This document shows, one piece after another, positions 8,490 through 17,600 of a DNA stretch of 64,000 nt (position 1 is its first letter; the number at the start of each line of letters is the position of its first letter). Source of the DNA: Nocardiopsis_B sediminis (GTDB lineage Bacteria > Actinomycetota > Actinomycetes > Streptosporangiales > Streptosporangiaceae); contig NZ_JBHSBH010000003.1 of NCBI RefSeq assembly GCF_042650565.1, positions 372,001-436,000 of the forward strand, written 5' to 3'. The translations under genes were made by a program, and so were the position numbers. The notes below the pieces were generated by a model, which did no database searches, was not told the origin of the DNA, and saw nothing but the letters and a program-made list of their open reading frames with translations.

Positions 8490-10079
8490 TCAGGCAGAGT
8501 GCGGCCGGTGCGGCTCGCGCACGTCGAGCTCTCGTTGGAGGGTCTGGAACGCCTCGTGCCCGATGTCGCCGCCGCGGTAGAGCCGGTTCAGCGCCTCGCG
8601 CTCGGCCCGGCTGATCTCGTGCCGCAGGAACGCCGCGCCGCGGACCCGCCGCTTGGCCTCCGGACGCTGCTCGGGGCCTGCCTCCAGCAGCGCCCGCGAC
8701 TGCTTGACCCGCAGCTTGTGCATCTGCCGGTAGGTCTCGGCCGCCTGCTCGTCGACCATCGCATCCGACAGCAGCTCGTCGATGCGGGTGAGCGCGGCCC
8801 GGCCCATGGCGACCTCCGCCGCCGCGATCTCCGAGCGCAGCCCGTGCTCCTGGGGCACCCCGAGGCGGCGCAGCAGCAGGGGCAGCGTGGTCCCCTGCCC
8901 GACCAGGGTGGCCAGCACCACGGCGGCGGCCAGGAAGATCAGCACGTTGCGGTCGGTGAACTCGGCGCTGCCGATGGTCAGCGGCAGTGACAGCGCGATG
9001 GCCAGCGAGATCGCCCCCCGCATCCCGCTCCACCCGATGATGATCCGCTCGCGCACCGGCCCGGGGTCCATCCGCAGCCGCCCCGGCAGGTAGCGGGTCA
9101 CCGGCGCCACCCACACCTGCCAGACCAGCCGCACCAGCACCGACACCGCGATCACCGCGATCGCGCTCAGCACCAGCTGCGCCGGCGCCAGCCCGCGGAC
9201 CCCGCTCAGCACCTCGTGCAGTTGCAGGCCCAGCAGGACGAACAGCACCGACTCCAGGAGCATCACCAGGCCCTGCCACACGATGGTGCCGGTGACCCGC
9301 ACGCGCGGTGGCAGGATGCCCTCGCCGCGGGTGCCCAGGTAGAACCCGGCCACCACGGCCGACAGCACCCCGGAGAACCCCATCAGCTCCGCGGGGATGT
9401 AGGCGATGAACGGGGTCACCAGGGTGATCACCAGCTGGGTGTTGCCGTCGCGCAGCCGCCTGCGCGACCAGGTGACCAGCACGGCGATCACGGCCCCGTA
9501 GGCGAGCCCGCCCGCGACCACCTTGACCAGCTCCAGCACGCCGGCCGCGGGGGTCAGCGGGGTGACCATGGCGGTGACGGCCAGGCTGAACAGGGTCAGC
9601 GCCACGCCGTCGTTGATCAGGCTCTCACCTTCGAGCACGGTGAGCACCCGGCGCGGCGCCCCCACCCGCTTGAGCACCGCCGAGGAGGCGACGGCGTCGG
9701 TGGGGGCCACCGCCGCGCCCAGCGCGATCGCCGCCGGCCACGCGGTCTCGGGCAGCATCAGCCAGGTGACCCCCGCGATCGCGAACGCGCTGACCAGGGT
9801 CATGCCCACCGCCAGGGCGATGATCGGGCGGGCCTCGGTGCGCATCTCCCGCGGCGCCGAGAAGAACGCCGCGTTGTAGATCAGCGGCGGCAGGAACACC
9901 AGCAGCACGACCTCGGGGGAGATGTGGATCTGCCGCATCCCGGGCAGGAAGCTGATCGCGAACCCCAGCGCGACCAGGACGATCGCGTCCGGCACGCGCA
10001 GCCGGCCGGACACCAGCCGGCCCACCAGCACCGTGAGCACCACCAGCAGCCCGGCCAGGATGTAGGCATCGTGGGCCAT
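8490..10079 (-). CDS. CPA1-family Na+/H+ antiporter
   Basis: Plasma-membrane monovalent cation/proton antiporter of the NhaP/CPA1 family, 529 aa. About 12 helices occupy residues 1-410. The ion-binding helix motifs APTDAVA (about 126-132) and GESLINDGVAL (about 150-160) contain the conserved Asp residues. A cytoplasmic C-terminal tail (about 415-529) is charged and helical, with a degenerate histidine-containing end. Start ATG 10079. It likely sets internal pH or Na+ level; no regulator is adjacent. Confidence 0.93.
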   Translation of the reverse strand: MAHDAYILAGLLVVLTVLVGRLVSGRLRVPDAIVLVALGFAISFLPGMRQIHISPEVVLLVFLPPLIYNAAFFSAPREMRTEARPIIALAVGMTLVSAFAIAGVTWLMLPETAWPAAIALGAAVAPTDAVASSAVLKRVGAPRRVLTVLEGESLINDGVALTLFSLAVTAMVTPLTPAAGVLELVKVVAGGLAYGAVIAVLVTWSRRRLRDGNTQLVITLVTPFIAYIPAELMGFSGVLSAVVAGFYLGTRGEGILPPRVRVTGTIVWQGLVMLLESVLFVLLGLQLHEVLSGVRGLAPAQLVLSAIAVIAVSVLVRLVWQVWVAPVTRYLPGRLRMDPGPVRERIIIGWSGMRGAISLAIALSLPLTIGSAEFTDRNVLIFLAAAVVLATLVGQGTTLPLLLRRLGVPQEHGLRSEIAAAEVAMGRAALTRIDELLSDAMVDEQAAETYRQMHKLRVKQSRALLEAGPEQRPEAKRRVRGAAFLRHEISRAEREALNRLYRGGDIGHEAFQTLQRELDVREPHRPHSA

Positions 10080-10140
10080 CGCGTCGTTCCCCCCGTCGCA
10101 GGGGCGCTACCCCGTCCCCGCCGCTTAAGCGCGCCCGTTG

Positions 10141-11421
10141 TCAGCGCACCTCGATGAACTCCTCGGGCTTGCGCGGCGGGCGCTCGCGCGGGGGCGCCGC
10201 CGCATGCCCGACCGCGACCGACCCCATGGGCTGCCAGTCCTCCGGCAGCCGCAGGACGCGGCGGACGACATCGGGGCAGAACATGGTGGAGGACACCCAG
10301 GCCGAGCCCAGCCCCTCCATGGCCAGCCCGACCAGCAGGTTCTGCACGCCGGCGCCCATGGCGACCAGGAACATCGACCGCTCGGCGCCGGCCCGGCGCT
10401 CGTCGGGGTAGGGGTGCAGGCCGTCGGCGACCAGGCACGGCACCACCAGGTACGGTGCGGCGCGCAGCACGTCGCCGCGGCGGGTGCGCTTGGCGATGGA
10501 CTCCTCGGAGAAGCCGTCGCGGCGCAGGTCGGCCACCCAGGCGGCGAGCATCTCGTCGAGCAGCCGGGTGCGGACGTCGGCGGACTCCACCAGAACGAAC
10601 CGCCACGGGGTCGTGTGGTGGGGGGCGGGCGCGGTGATCGCGGCGGCGACGGCGCGGCGCACAGCCTCGGGGTCGACGGGTTCATCGGTGAACTCGCGGA
10701 CGGTGCGCCGCGCCGCCACGACGTCGCGGGACCCGTAGCGGAACAGGTCCTCGTCCGCCGGGCGGACCAGCTCCGCGGCCCCCGCGCCGTCCTCGTCGGT
10801 CACCAGGTGGCCCAGCCCGCGCAGGATCGCAACGGGGGTGCCGGTGGCCTTGCCCTTGACCAGTTCCCCCGCCGAGGCGATCTCGTCGCCGACCGCGTTC
10901 AGGCTGGCGTTGAGCTCGTTGCCGTGGGAGTCGGTGGTGCCGCGAAGGTCCTGGAGCGCAACGATCCCGGCGGCCCCGATCGCGATGTCGGTCTGGCCCT
11001 GCCGCCAGGGGCGGCCGAACGTGTCACTGATCACGACCCCGACGCGCACGCCCAGCCGCTCCCGCAGCCCCGCGCGCAGGGCGCGCGCCGAGGCGTCGGG
11101 GTCAACGGGCAGCAGCAGCACCTTGCCGGGCGCGACGTTGGAGGCGTCGACCCCGGCGGCCGCCATGACCAGGCCGGTGCGGGTCTGCACGATGCGGATG
11201 TCGCCGCGGCGGGCGACCACGCGCTCGGTCTCGGCGTCGATGGCGGCCTCGCGGTCCATCTCGCGGATGCGGCCCTCGGCCTTGCTCACGATCTTCGAGG
11301 TCACGATGAGGATGTCGCCGTCGCGCACCTCGGTGGCGCCGGCGATCAGCTCAGCCAGGTCGTCGCCCGGCCCGATCTCCGGCAGCCCGGTGACCCCCTG
11401 CACGCTCAGGTGCGCGCTCAT
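10141..11421 (-). CDS. fbiB: Coenzyme F420:L-glutamate ligase / reductase FbiB
   Basis: Bifunctional enzyme of F420 biosynthesis: the N-terminal CofE domain (about 1-240) adds glutamates to F420-0, and the C-terminal nitroreductase-fold domain (about 255-426) uses FMN to reduce the dehydro-precursor. Seen in sequence: CofE segments GDILIVTSKIVSKAEGR and ISDTFGRPWRQGQTDIAIG, and nitroreductase segments RRTVREFTDEPVD and PHHTTPWRFVLV. The 426-aa two-domain form is the actinobacterial one. It overlaps fbiA by four bases (ATGA) and is co-transcribed with it. Confidence 0.96.
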   Translation of the reverse strand: MSAHLSVQGVTGLPEIGPGDDLAELIAGATEVRDGDILIVTSKIVSKAEGRIREMDREAAIDAETERVVARRGDIRIVQTRTGLVMAAAGVDASNVAPGKVLLLPVDPDASARALRAGLRERLGVRVGVVISDTFGRPWRQGQTDIAIGAAGIVALQDLRGTTDSHGNELNASLNAVGDEIASAGELVKGKATGTPVAILRGLGHLVTDEDGAGAAELVRPADEDLFRYGSRDVVAARRTVREFTDEPVDPEAVRRAVAAAITAPAPHHTTPWRFVLVESADVRTRLLDEMLAAWVADLRRDGFSEESIAKRTRRGDVLRAAPYLVVPCLVADGLHPYPDERRAGAERSMFLVAMGAGVQNLLVGLAMEGLGSAWVSSTMFCPDVVRRVLRLPEDWQPMGSVAVGHAAAPPRERPPRKPEEFIEVR

Positions 11422-12389
11422 ACGGTGTGTCCCTTCAGCTCCGCCGCGAGGTCCAGTGCGGCGCGTGCGATGTCCGCGGTGGCGCCGATGTCGCTCATGT
11501 ACAGCGGGCGGGAGCGCACCTCGATGCCCTCGGCCTGCACGCCGTCGTCGGCCTCGTCGACGAGCCAGCCGTCGAGCAGATCAGCGCCGTAGTGCGCGGC
11601 GACCGCGCCCGCACTGGTCTCCACGCCGATCGCGGTGAGGCACGCGTCGGCCATGCCGCGCACCGGGGCCCCGCCGATGATGGGGGAGACCCCCACGACT
11701 GTGGTGCCGGCCATGGCCTCGCGGATACCGGGGACGCCGAGGATCGACCCGATGCTGACCACCGGGTTGGACGGCGGGAACAGCACGACGTCGGCGCTTT
11801 CGATCGCCTCCAGCACCCCGGGCGCCGGAGCGGCGTCCTCGGCGCCCACGCTCACGATCCGCTGCGCGGGCAGCGCCGCGCGGTGGCGCACCCACCACTC
11901 CTGGAAGTGGATGGCGCGGGGGCCGCCGCCGTCGTCGACCACCACGTGGGTCTCGACCCGGTCGTCGGTCATCGGCAGCAGGTGCACGCCCGGCCGCCAC
12001 CGGTCGCACAGCGCCTGGGTGATGGCCGACAGCGGGTACCCGGCCGCCATCATCTGCGCGCGCACGATGTGCGTGGCGACGTCGCGGTCGCCCAGCCCGA
12101 ACCAGGTGGGCTGCATGCCGTAGGCGGCCAGCTCCTCCTTGACGGTGAAGGTCTCCTCCGCCCGCCCCCAGCCCTGGGACTCGTTGATCCCGCCGCCGAG
12201 CGTGTACATGACGGTGTCCAGGTCCGGACAGACCCGCAGGCCGAAGAGGGTGATGTCGTCACCGGTGTTGCCGATGACGGTGATGGTCGTTTCGCCTCCG
12301 TCGGAGCCCGCCCGGATCCCGAGCGCCTCCTTCAGGCCGCGCAGGAACCGCGCGCCTCCGATGCCGCCAGCCGGCACGACTATCCGCAT
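11418..12389 (-). CDS. fbiA: Phosphoenolpyruvyl transferase FbiA (CofD family)
   Basis: Transfers the lactyl/phosphoenolpyruvyl moiety to the deazaflavin Fo to form (dehydro-)F420-0. The 323-aa protein opens with the nucleotide-binding glycine-rich strand VVPAGGIGGARFLRGL and has NTGDDITLFGLRVCPDLDT (about 40-58) and PPSNPVVSIG, all conserved in CofD. Start ATG 12389. First gene of fbiA-fbiB. In Mycobacterium this pair lies beside whiB2, as here. Confidence 0.96.
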   Translation of the reverse strand: MRIVVPAGGIGGARFLRGLKEALGIRAGSDGGETTITVIGNTGDDITLFGLRVCPDLDTVMYTLGGGINESQGWGRAEETFTVKEELAAYGMQPTWFGLGDRDVATHIVRAQMMAAGYPLSAITQALCDRWRPGVHLLPMTDDRVETHVVVDDGGGPRAIHFQEWWVRHRAALPAQRIVSVGAEDAAPAPGVLEAIESADVVLFPPSNPVVSIGSILGVPGIREAMAGTTVVGVSPIIGGAPVRGMADACLTAIGVETSAGAVAAHYGADLLDGWLVDEADDGVQAEGIEVRSRPLYMSDIGATADIARAALDLAAELKGHTV

Positions 12390-12604
12390 GGGCTCAAGTC
12401 TGGCAGGCTGTGCAGGTATATGTGCCGTGTGCCCGCGGTCCGCGGGGCGGCGCCCCGGCGCTCCGACGCCCCCGCGTCGATCGAGCCGCGCCGCGCAGCC
12501 GGTCCCCGGCCGTCTTCACCCGCTTCACACCCGATTCCACGACCGACCGACGATATGCCAAGCTTCCCCCGACGCGACGGCGAAGCAGCGGAGGCGAACC
12601 TCTC

Positions 12605-13957
12605 TTGAACATCGAACCACTGAACCGCCTGCGGCTGCCCGCCGCCTGGGCGCTGCTGGGCGCCGTGGGCGCGCAGTTCCTCGGCGGGCTGATCGACGTA
12701 TTCGGCACGGTCGGCGGCGGCTCGGTCGCCCAGAACTTCGCGCGCGACGGTGCGGGACACTTTTTCAGCCCGGTGCTCATCGCGCTGATCCTCGCCGCGG
12801 TCGTCCTGGTCATCACGGCTCCGCAGCGCTCGTCCGTCAACTTCCCGGTCGTGCTGATCGGGCTGGTCCTGACCGGCCTCGCCGCGCTGCTGGCCTTCGT
12901 CACCCTGATCATGGGGTTCGTCGCCGGCAGCGAGCTCAACCAGGCCGTCAGCGGGGTCGCCGGGATGTTCTCCGTCGCCGGCCAGCTCGCGGTCGTGGTC
13001 TTCGCCGGGCTCTTCCAGCTCCGGGTCCTCGGCGACCAGAACCTGGTGCCGCGGTCGGCGCCCGTGCCCGTGGGCCAGCAGCCGTTCGCCCCCCACACCG
13101 GCGCACAGCAGTCCTTCGCCGCCCAGCAGCCCGGCCAGGGGTACGGCCACACCGGTTCGCAGGCCGCCTATCAGCCGGACTGGGGCGCCCAGCAGCAGGC
13201 ACAGCAGGGCTACGCCGATCCCACGCAGACCGGGCAGCACCAGCAGCAGGCCTATGCCGATCCCGCGCAGGCGCAGCAGGCTTACGCGGATCCCACTCAG
13301 TCCGGGCAGCACCAGCAAGCACAGCAGGCCTACGCCGACCCCACGCAGACCGGGCAGCACCAGCAGCAGGCCTACGCCGATCCCACCCAGACCGGCCAGC
13401 CGTCGGGCTACACCTACACCGACCCCGCGCAGCAGGCCCAGCAGCAGGGGCAGGGCTACCCCCAGGGCTGGGACCCCTACCGCCAGCCCAGTGGCGCCCA
13501 GGAGCCCTACCAGCAGGGTTACAGCCCCACCGGCGGCCAGCAGGCCTACGGCGGCGCCACGGGGGGCCAGCAGGCGGCCGCCTACGGCCAGGAGTGGCAG
13601 CCGGCACCGGAAGCACAGCAGGCGCAGGCCGGCTATGACCCGTACGCAGCCCAGCAGCAGGCGCAGGCCGGCTACGACCCCTACGCCGCTCAGCAGCAGG
13701 CCCAGCAGGCCTACGGCGCCGCCTACGACCCCGGCCAGGGGCAGCCGGCCGCTGAGCAGCGCCCCGACACGCCCACCGAGCAGTTCCGCGCGACCGAGGT
13801 CCCGCCGGCCGCCGACACCCCGCAGCAGACCGGCGGCCAGTACGGTGCGGGCGCGGGCTACGGAAGCGAGGCCTACGGCTCTGACCAGCACGGACAGTCG
13901 GGATCGACCCCGTCCGGCGGCCAGCAGGGCTGGTACCGCGACGACGACCGCCGCTGA
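12605..13957 (+). CDS. Membrane protein with Gln/Tyr-rich tandem-repeat tail
   Basis: Not assigned to a family. 450 aa: residues 1-145 hold four predicted helices, followed by a very long low-complexity tail rich in Gln, Tyr, Ala, Gly and Pro. The tail contains repeats of the type YADPTQTGQHQQQA (about 200-260) and YDPYAAQQQAQAG (about 343-372). The start is TTG 12605 with GGAGG ten bases before it; no ATG or GTG fits. The tail is probably disordered and cytoplasmic or surface-exposed; many actinobacterial membrane proteins carry such tails. It lies between fbiA and whiB on the opposite strand to fbiA. Confidence 0.8.
   Translation: MNIEPLNRLRLPAAWALLGAVGAQFLGGLIDVFGTVGGGSVAQNFARDGAGHFFSPVLIALILAAVVLVITAPQRSSVNFPVVLIGLVLTGLAALLAFVTLIMGFVAGSELNQAVSGVAGMFSVAGQLAVVVFAGLFQLRVLGDQNLVPRSAPVPVGQQPFAPHTGAQQSFAAQQPGQGYGHTGSQAAYQPDWGAQQQAQQGYADPTQTGQHQQQAYADPAQAQQAYADPTQSGQHQQAQQAYADPTQTGQHQQQAYADPTQTGQPSGYTYTDPAQQAQQQGQGYPQGWDPYRQPSGAQEPYQQGYSPTGGQQAYGGATGGQQAAAYGQEWQPAPEAQQAQAGYDPYAAQQQAQAGYDPYAAQQQAQQAYGAAYDPGQGQPAAEQRPDTPTEQFRATEVPPAADTPQQTGGQYGAGAGYGSEAYGSDQHGQSGSTPSGGQQGWYRDDDRR
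13155..13420 (+). repeat. Coding tandem repeat of about 39-60 bases
   Basis: Four to five imperfect copies of a unit coding for YADPTQTGQHQQQ, with Gln-Ala insertions of varying length, sit inside the preceding gene's tail. Unit lengths are multiples of three and the synonymous positions differ little, which suggests recent slippage or unequal recombination. Confidence 0.7.
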
Positions 13958-13997
13958 CTCCGCGCACCTCGGAGGCCCTTTGCACACCGGGGATAAA

Positions 13998-14076
13998 TGC
14001 GTGGTAATCCGCTGAACCGGCGCGGGCCGGCGACCGTTGGCCGTTTGTTACGTGATATTCAGGGGATTACCACGCA
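13998..14076. promoter_or_regulatory. Widely spaced 13-bp inverted repeat upstream of whiB
   Basis: TGCGTGGTAATCC (13998-14010) recurs as its exact reverse complement at 14064-14076. Centre-to-centre distance is 66 bases, about six helical turns. It ends just before the whiB -35 and could be a two-site operator. No known regulator site matches it that I can recall. Confidence 0.5.
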
Positions 14077-14082
14077 ACGCGC

Positions 14083-14112
14083 TTGACGAATCGTGAGTCG
14101 CGCGCGTGTAAT
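14083..14112 (+). promoter_or_regulatory. whiB promoter
   Basis: TTGACG (14083-14088), an 18-base spacer and TGTAAT (14107-14112). The start of transcription would be near 14119, giving a leader of about 63 bases to the whiB ATG. Confidence 0.65.
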
Positions 14113-14117
14113 TTCAA

Positions 14118-14130
14118 GGTGTGATTCACC
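14118..14130. promoter_or_regulatory. BldD-box-like palindrome at the whiB transcription start
   Basis: GGTGTGATTCACC contains GTGA-T-TCACC, matching the two BldD half-sites as I remember them (AGTGA and TCACC). In Streptomyces whiB is a BldD target, and the site sits over the predicted +1 as a repressor site would. Short match, so moderate trust. Confidence 0.35.
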
Positions 14131-14181
14131 CTCCCGGGGGTCGAATGGGAGGGTCATCTAGGGGGGCAATAGGAGGTGCGC

Positions 14182-14469
14182 ATGAGCGAGGTCATCCCGC
14201 TGGCGCACGGCTCGGACGAAGATCTGGGCTGGCAGGAACGCGCCTTGTGTGCGCAGACCGATCCCGAGGCGTTCTTCCCCGAGAAGGGCGGCTCCACGCG
14301 GGAGGCGAAGAAGGTCTGCCTGTCATGCGAGGTACGAGCGGAGTGCCTGGAATACGCGCTGGAGCACGATGAGCGCTTCGGCATCTGGGGGGGACTCTCC
14401 GAGCGCGAGCGCCGGCGGTTGAAGAAAGCCGCCGGTCAGGATTTCGATTTCCTGGCCGACATGCTGTAA
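14182..14469 (+). CDS. whiB: WhiB-family iron-sulfur transcription factor WhiB (WhiB2 type)
   Basis: Small [4Fe-4S] regulator needed for sporulation septation/cell division in its relatives (WhiB of Streptomyces, WhmD/WhiB2 of mycobacteria), acting bound to the principal sigma factor. 95 aa with the four cluster ligands C23, C46, C49 and C55, the GIWGG turn (67-71) and the basic RERRRLKK tail. The stretch WQERALCAQTDPEAFFPEKG is the WhiB2 subtype rather than WhiB1. Start ATG 14182 follows AGGAGG by five bases; GTG 14176 overlaps that site and is rejected. Monocistronic, with its own promoter and terminator. Confidence 0.95.
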   Translation: MSEVIPLAHGSDEDLGWQERALCAQTDPEAFFPEKGGSTREAKKVCLSCEVRAECLEYALEHDERFGIWGGLSERERRRLKKAAGQDFDFLADML

Positions 14470-14487
14470 CCGCGCGCGATGCAGCGT

Positions 14488-14526
14488 CGCGTCCCGGGGG
14501 CCCGGCCCCCGGGACGCGCTTTTTTA
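14488..14526 (+). terminator. whiB intrinsic terminator
   Basis: A 13-bp perfect stem (14488-14500 with 14506-14518), five-base loop, then six T residues at 14520-14525. A textbook rho-independent terminator 18 bases after the whiB stop. Confidence 0.92.
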
Positions 14527-14687
14527 TGCGGTCTTTACCGCCCGACCGATATACGCCTTCCGGTCGGTGATGTCCCCTCTTCTCCCCGAACCCGCCGCCG
14601 GGTGGCGTAAGGTGATCTGCCGACGGCGTGCGACCCCCGCCGACGCCCGACCCCACTCAACGAACCCTTCGAGAGCGAACCCCAGCC

Positions 14688-17600
14688 GTGCTACCCCTGG
14701 ACACCGCTCGCCACATCGTCACGGCCGTGGTCGTCACCCATGACGGCGCCCGATGGCTGCCGGAGACGCTGGAGGCGGTCCGCGAGCAATCGCGCCCGGT
14801 ACAGCGCGTCATCGGAGTCGATACCGGAAGCCGCGACCGCAGCGGCGAGATCCTCGCCGAGTTCATCGCGCCCGACGCGATCACGACCCTGCCCCGCACC
14901 ACCGGCTTCGGCGACTCCGTGCGCGCCGGGCTCGACCTTCCGCGCGCCCGCGCGGCCTTCCCCGGTGCCGCGCCCGGCGCCATCGAGTGGATCTGGCTCA
15001 TCCACGACGACTGCACCCCCGACCCCGACGCCCTCCACCACCTCCTGCTCGCCGCCGACGACGACCCCCGCGCCGTCGTCCTCGGCCCCAAGCTGCGCGA
15101 CTGGTTCGACCGGCGGCTGCTCATCGAGGCCGGCGTCACGATCGACGGCGCCGGCCGCCGCGAGACCGGGCTGGAACCGCGTGAGTTCGACCACGGCCAG
15201 CACGACGGCGCCCGCCAGGTCCTCGCCGTCTCCAGCGCCGGGATGCTCGTACGTCGCGACATCTGGGACGAGCTCGACGGCTTCGACCGCGGCCTGCCGA
15301 TCTTCCGCGACGACATCGACTTCTGCTGGCGCGTGGGCGGCGCCGGGCACCGCGTGCGGCTCGTCACCGACGCCGTGGCCTACCACGCCGAGGCCGCCGC
15401 CCGCCGGCGCCGGCGCATCAGCGCCGCCTCCGACCACCCGCGCCGGCTCGACCGCCGCAACGCCATGTACGTGCTGCTGGCCAACCTGCCCTTCGGCGGG
15501 ATGGTGGCCTCCTACGCGCGCAACTCGGTCGCGTCGTTCCTGCGCGTGCTGATGTACATCGTGGCCAAGCAGCCGGCCAACGCGTTCGACGAGGCCGTCG
15601 CCATCACCTCGGTCTACGTGATGCCCGTGCGGCTGATGCGCGCCCGGTTCCGGCGCCGCCGCGACCGGCGGCGCACCTACAGCGCGATCCGGCCCTTCAT
15701 GGCGCACGGCGTGGCCATGCGCCAGTTCACCGACATGGCCGCCAACGTGCTGTCGGGGTCCTCGCGCGCGCTGGACACCCCGGGCCGCCACCAGGCGGTC
15801 CTGGTCGCGCCGCGGTCCGAAGAGGACGACCCGCTGCGCGACGACCAGACGCTCCTGCGGCGCGCCCTCAACCAGCCCGGGGTGCTGCTGGTGGTCGCCC
15901 TGACCGCCATCACCCTCATCGCCGAGCGCTCGCTGCTGTTCGGCGACGGCCTCGCGGGCGGCGCGCTGGCCCCGGTCCGGGGCGGCGTCGGCGACCTGTG
16001 GGACCTCTACCTGGCCGGGCACCCCGACACCGGGGCCGGCTCGGGCGGGGCGGCGCCCCCCTACGTGGCGCTGCTCGCCCTGCTGTCGACCCTCACCTTC
16101 GGCGAGCCGTGGCTGGCGGTCACGATCATCCTGCTGGGCTGCGTGCCGCTCGCCGGGTTCACCGCCTACCTCCTGGCCCGCCGCGTCCTGCACTTCCGCC
16201 CCGCCCAGCTGTGGATGGCCGGCTCCTACGCGCTGCTGCCCATGGCCACCGGCGCCGTCGCGCAGGGCCGGCTGGGCACCGCGCTGGTCCACGCGCTCCT
16301 GCCGGTGCTGGGCATCCTGCTCACCCGGCTGCTCGTCCTGCCCCCGCGCCAGTCCCGGCGCAGCGCGTGGGCGCTCGCGCTGTTCCTTGCGATCGGCACC
16401 GCGTTCGTCCCCCTGCTGTGGCTGCTCGCCCTGGTCACCGGTGCGCTGGTGGCCGCGGCGTTCGGGCACGTGGGCCGCCGCCTTTACATCAGCGTCGGCA
16501 TCGCCCTGGGGGTGCCGCTGCTCCTGCTGCTGCCGTGGTCGGCGCAGCTGTTCGTGCACCCCTCCATGTGGCTGCTCGAGGCCGGGCTGCACCGCCCCGA
16601 GCTGTCGGCGCCCGCCCCCAGCGCCGAGGAGCTGCTGATGCTCTCCCCGGGCGGCCCCGGCGGGCCCCCGGTCTGGGTCACCGGCGGGTTCATCGCCGCC
16701 GCCCTGTGCGCCCTGCTGCTCCTGCGCCGGCGGATGCTCGTGGCGGTCGGCTGGAGCACCGCCCTCTTCGGCATCCTCGTCGCGATCGTCATGAGCCGCA
16801 TCGTGGTCGAGCCCTACTTCGGGGGCCCGGCCGCCCCCGCCTGGCCCGGGGTGGCGCTGGCCTTCGCCGCCACCGCCATGCTGCTGTCGGCCGCCACCAC
16901 CGCGCAGTCCTTCGGGCTGATGTGGAGCCTGGGCGGCGCGCGCCGCGCGTTCGCCGCCGGGGCCGCCGCGCTCGCGCTGACCACGCCGCTCGCCGCGGCG
17001 GGGGTGTGGATGTGGGAGGGCGCCGACGGCCCTCTGTCGGGCGACGCCCCGCCCAGCGTCCCCGCGTTCCTCACCGACATCAGCGACGACGGCACCGGTG
17101 CGCGTGCGCTGGTGGTCTCGCCCGTGGACGACGGCACCGTCCGCTACAGCGTCCTGCGCGGCAGCGAGCCCCGCATCGGCGAGGAGCAGGTGCCCGTCGA
17201 CCCCGCCGTGGGCGCCGGGCTCGACCGGACCGTGGCCGGGCTCGTGGGCGGGCGCGGCGGCGACGAGGCCGGCACCCTCGCGGGCTACGGGATCGGCTAC
17301 GTCCTGGTCCCCCGGCCCGAGACCGGCACCGAATCCGACGTCACCATCGTCGACACCTTCGACGGCGTCCCCGGACTGTCCCGGGCGCTGCTGACCTCGG
17401 AATTCGCCCTGTGGCGGCTCGACGAGCCCGCCGGCCGGCTCCGGATCACCGGCGGCGGCGACGCCCCCGTGGTCCTGGCGGCGCCGGCCGGCGAGGGCAC
17501 GGCCGACATCCCCGCGGGCGGCGACGGCCGCACGCTCGTCCTCGCCGAGCCCGCCGCATCGGGGTGGACCGCCACCCTCGACGGCACCGAGCTCACGGCC

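Noticed and set aside
13155..13420. Regular repeats that could suggest a CRISPR array
   Set aside because: The repeats are in frame, code for a Gln/Tyr-rich tail and have no unique spacers or cas genes.
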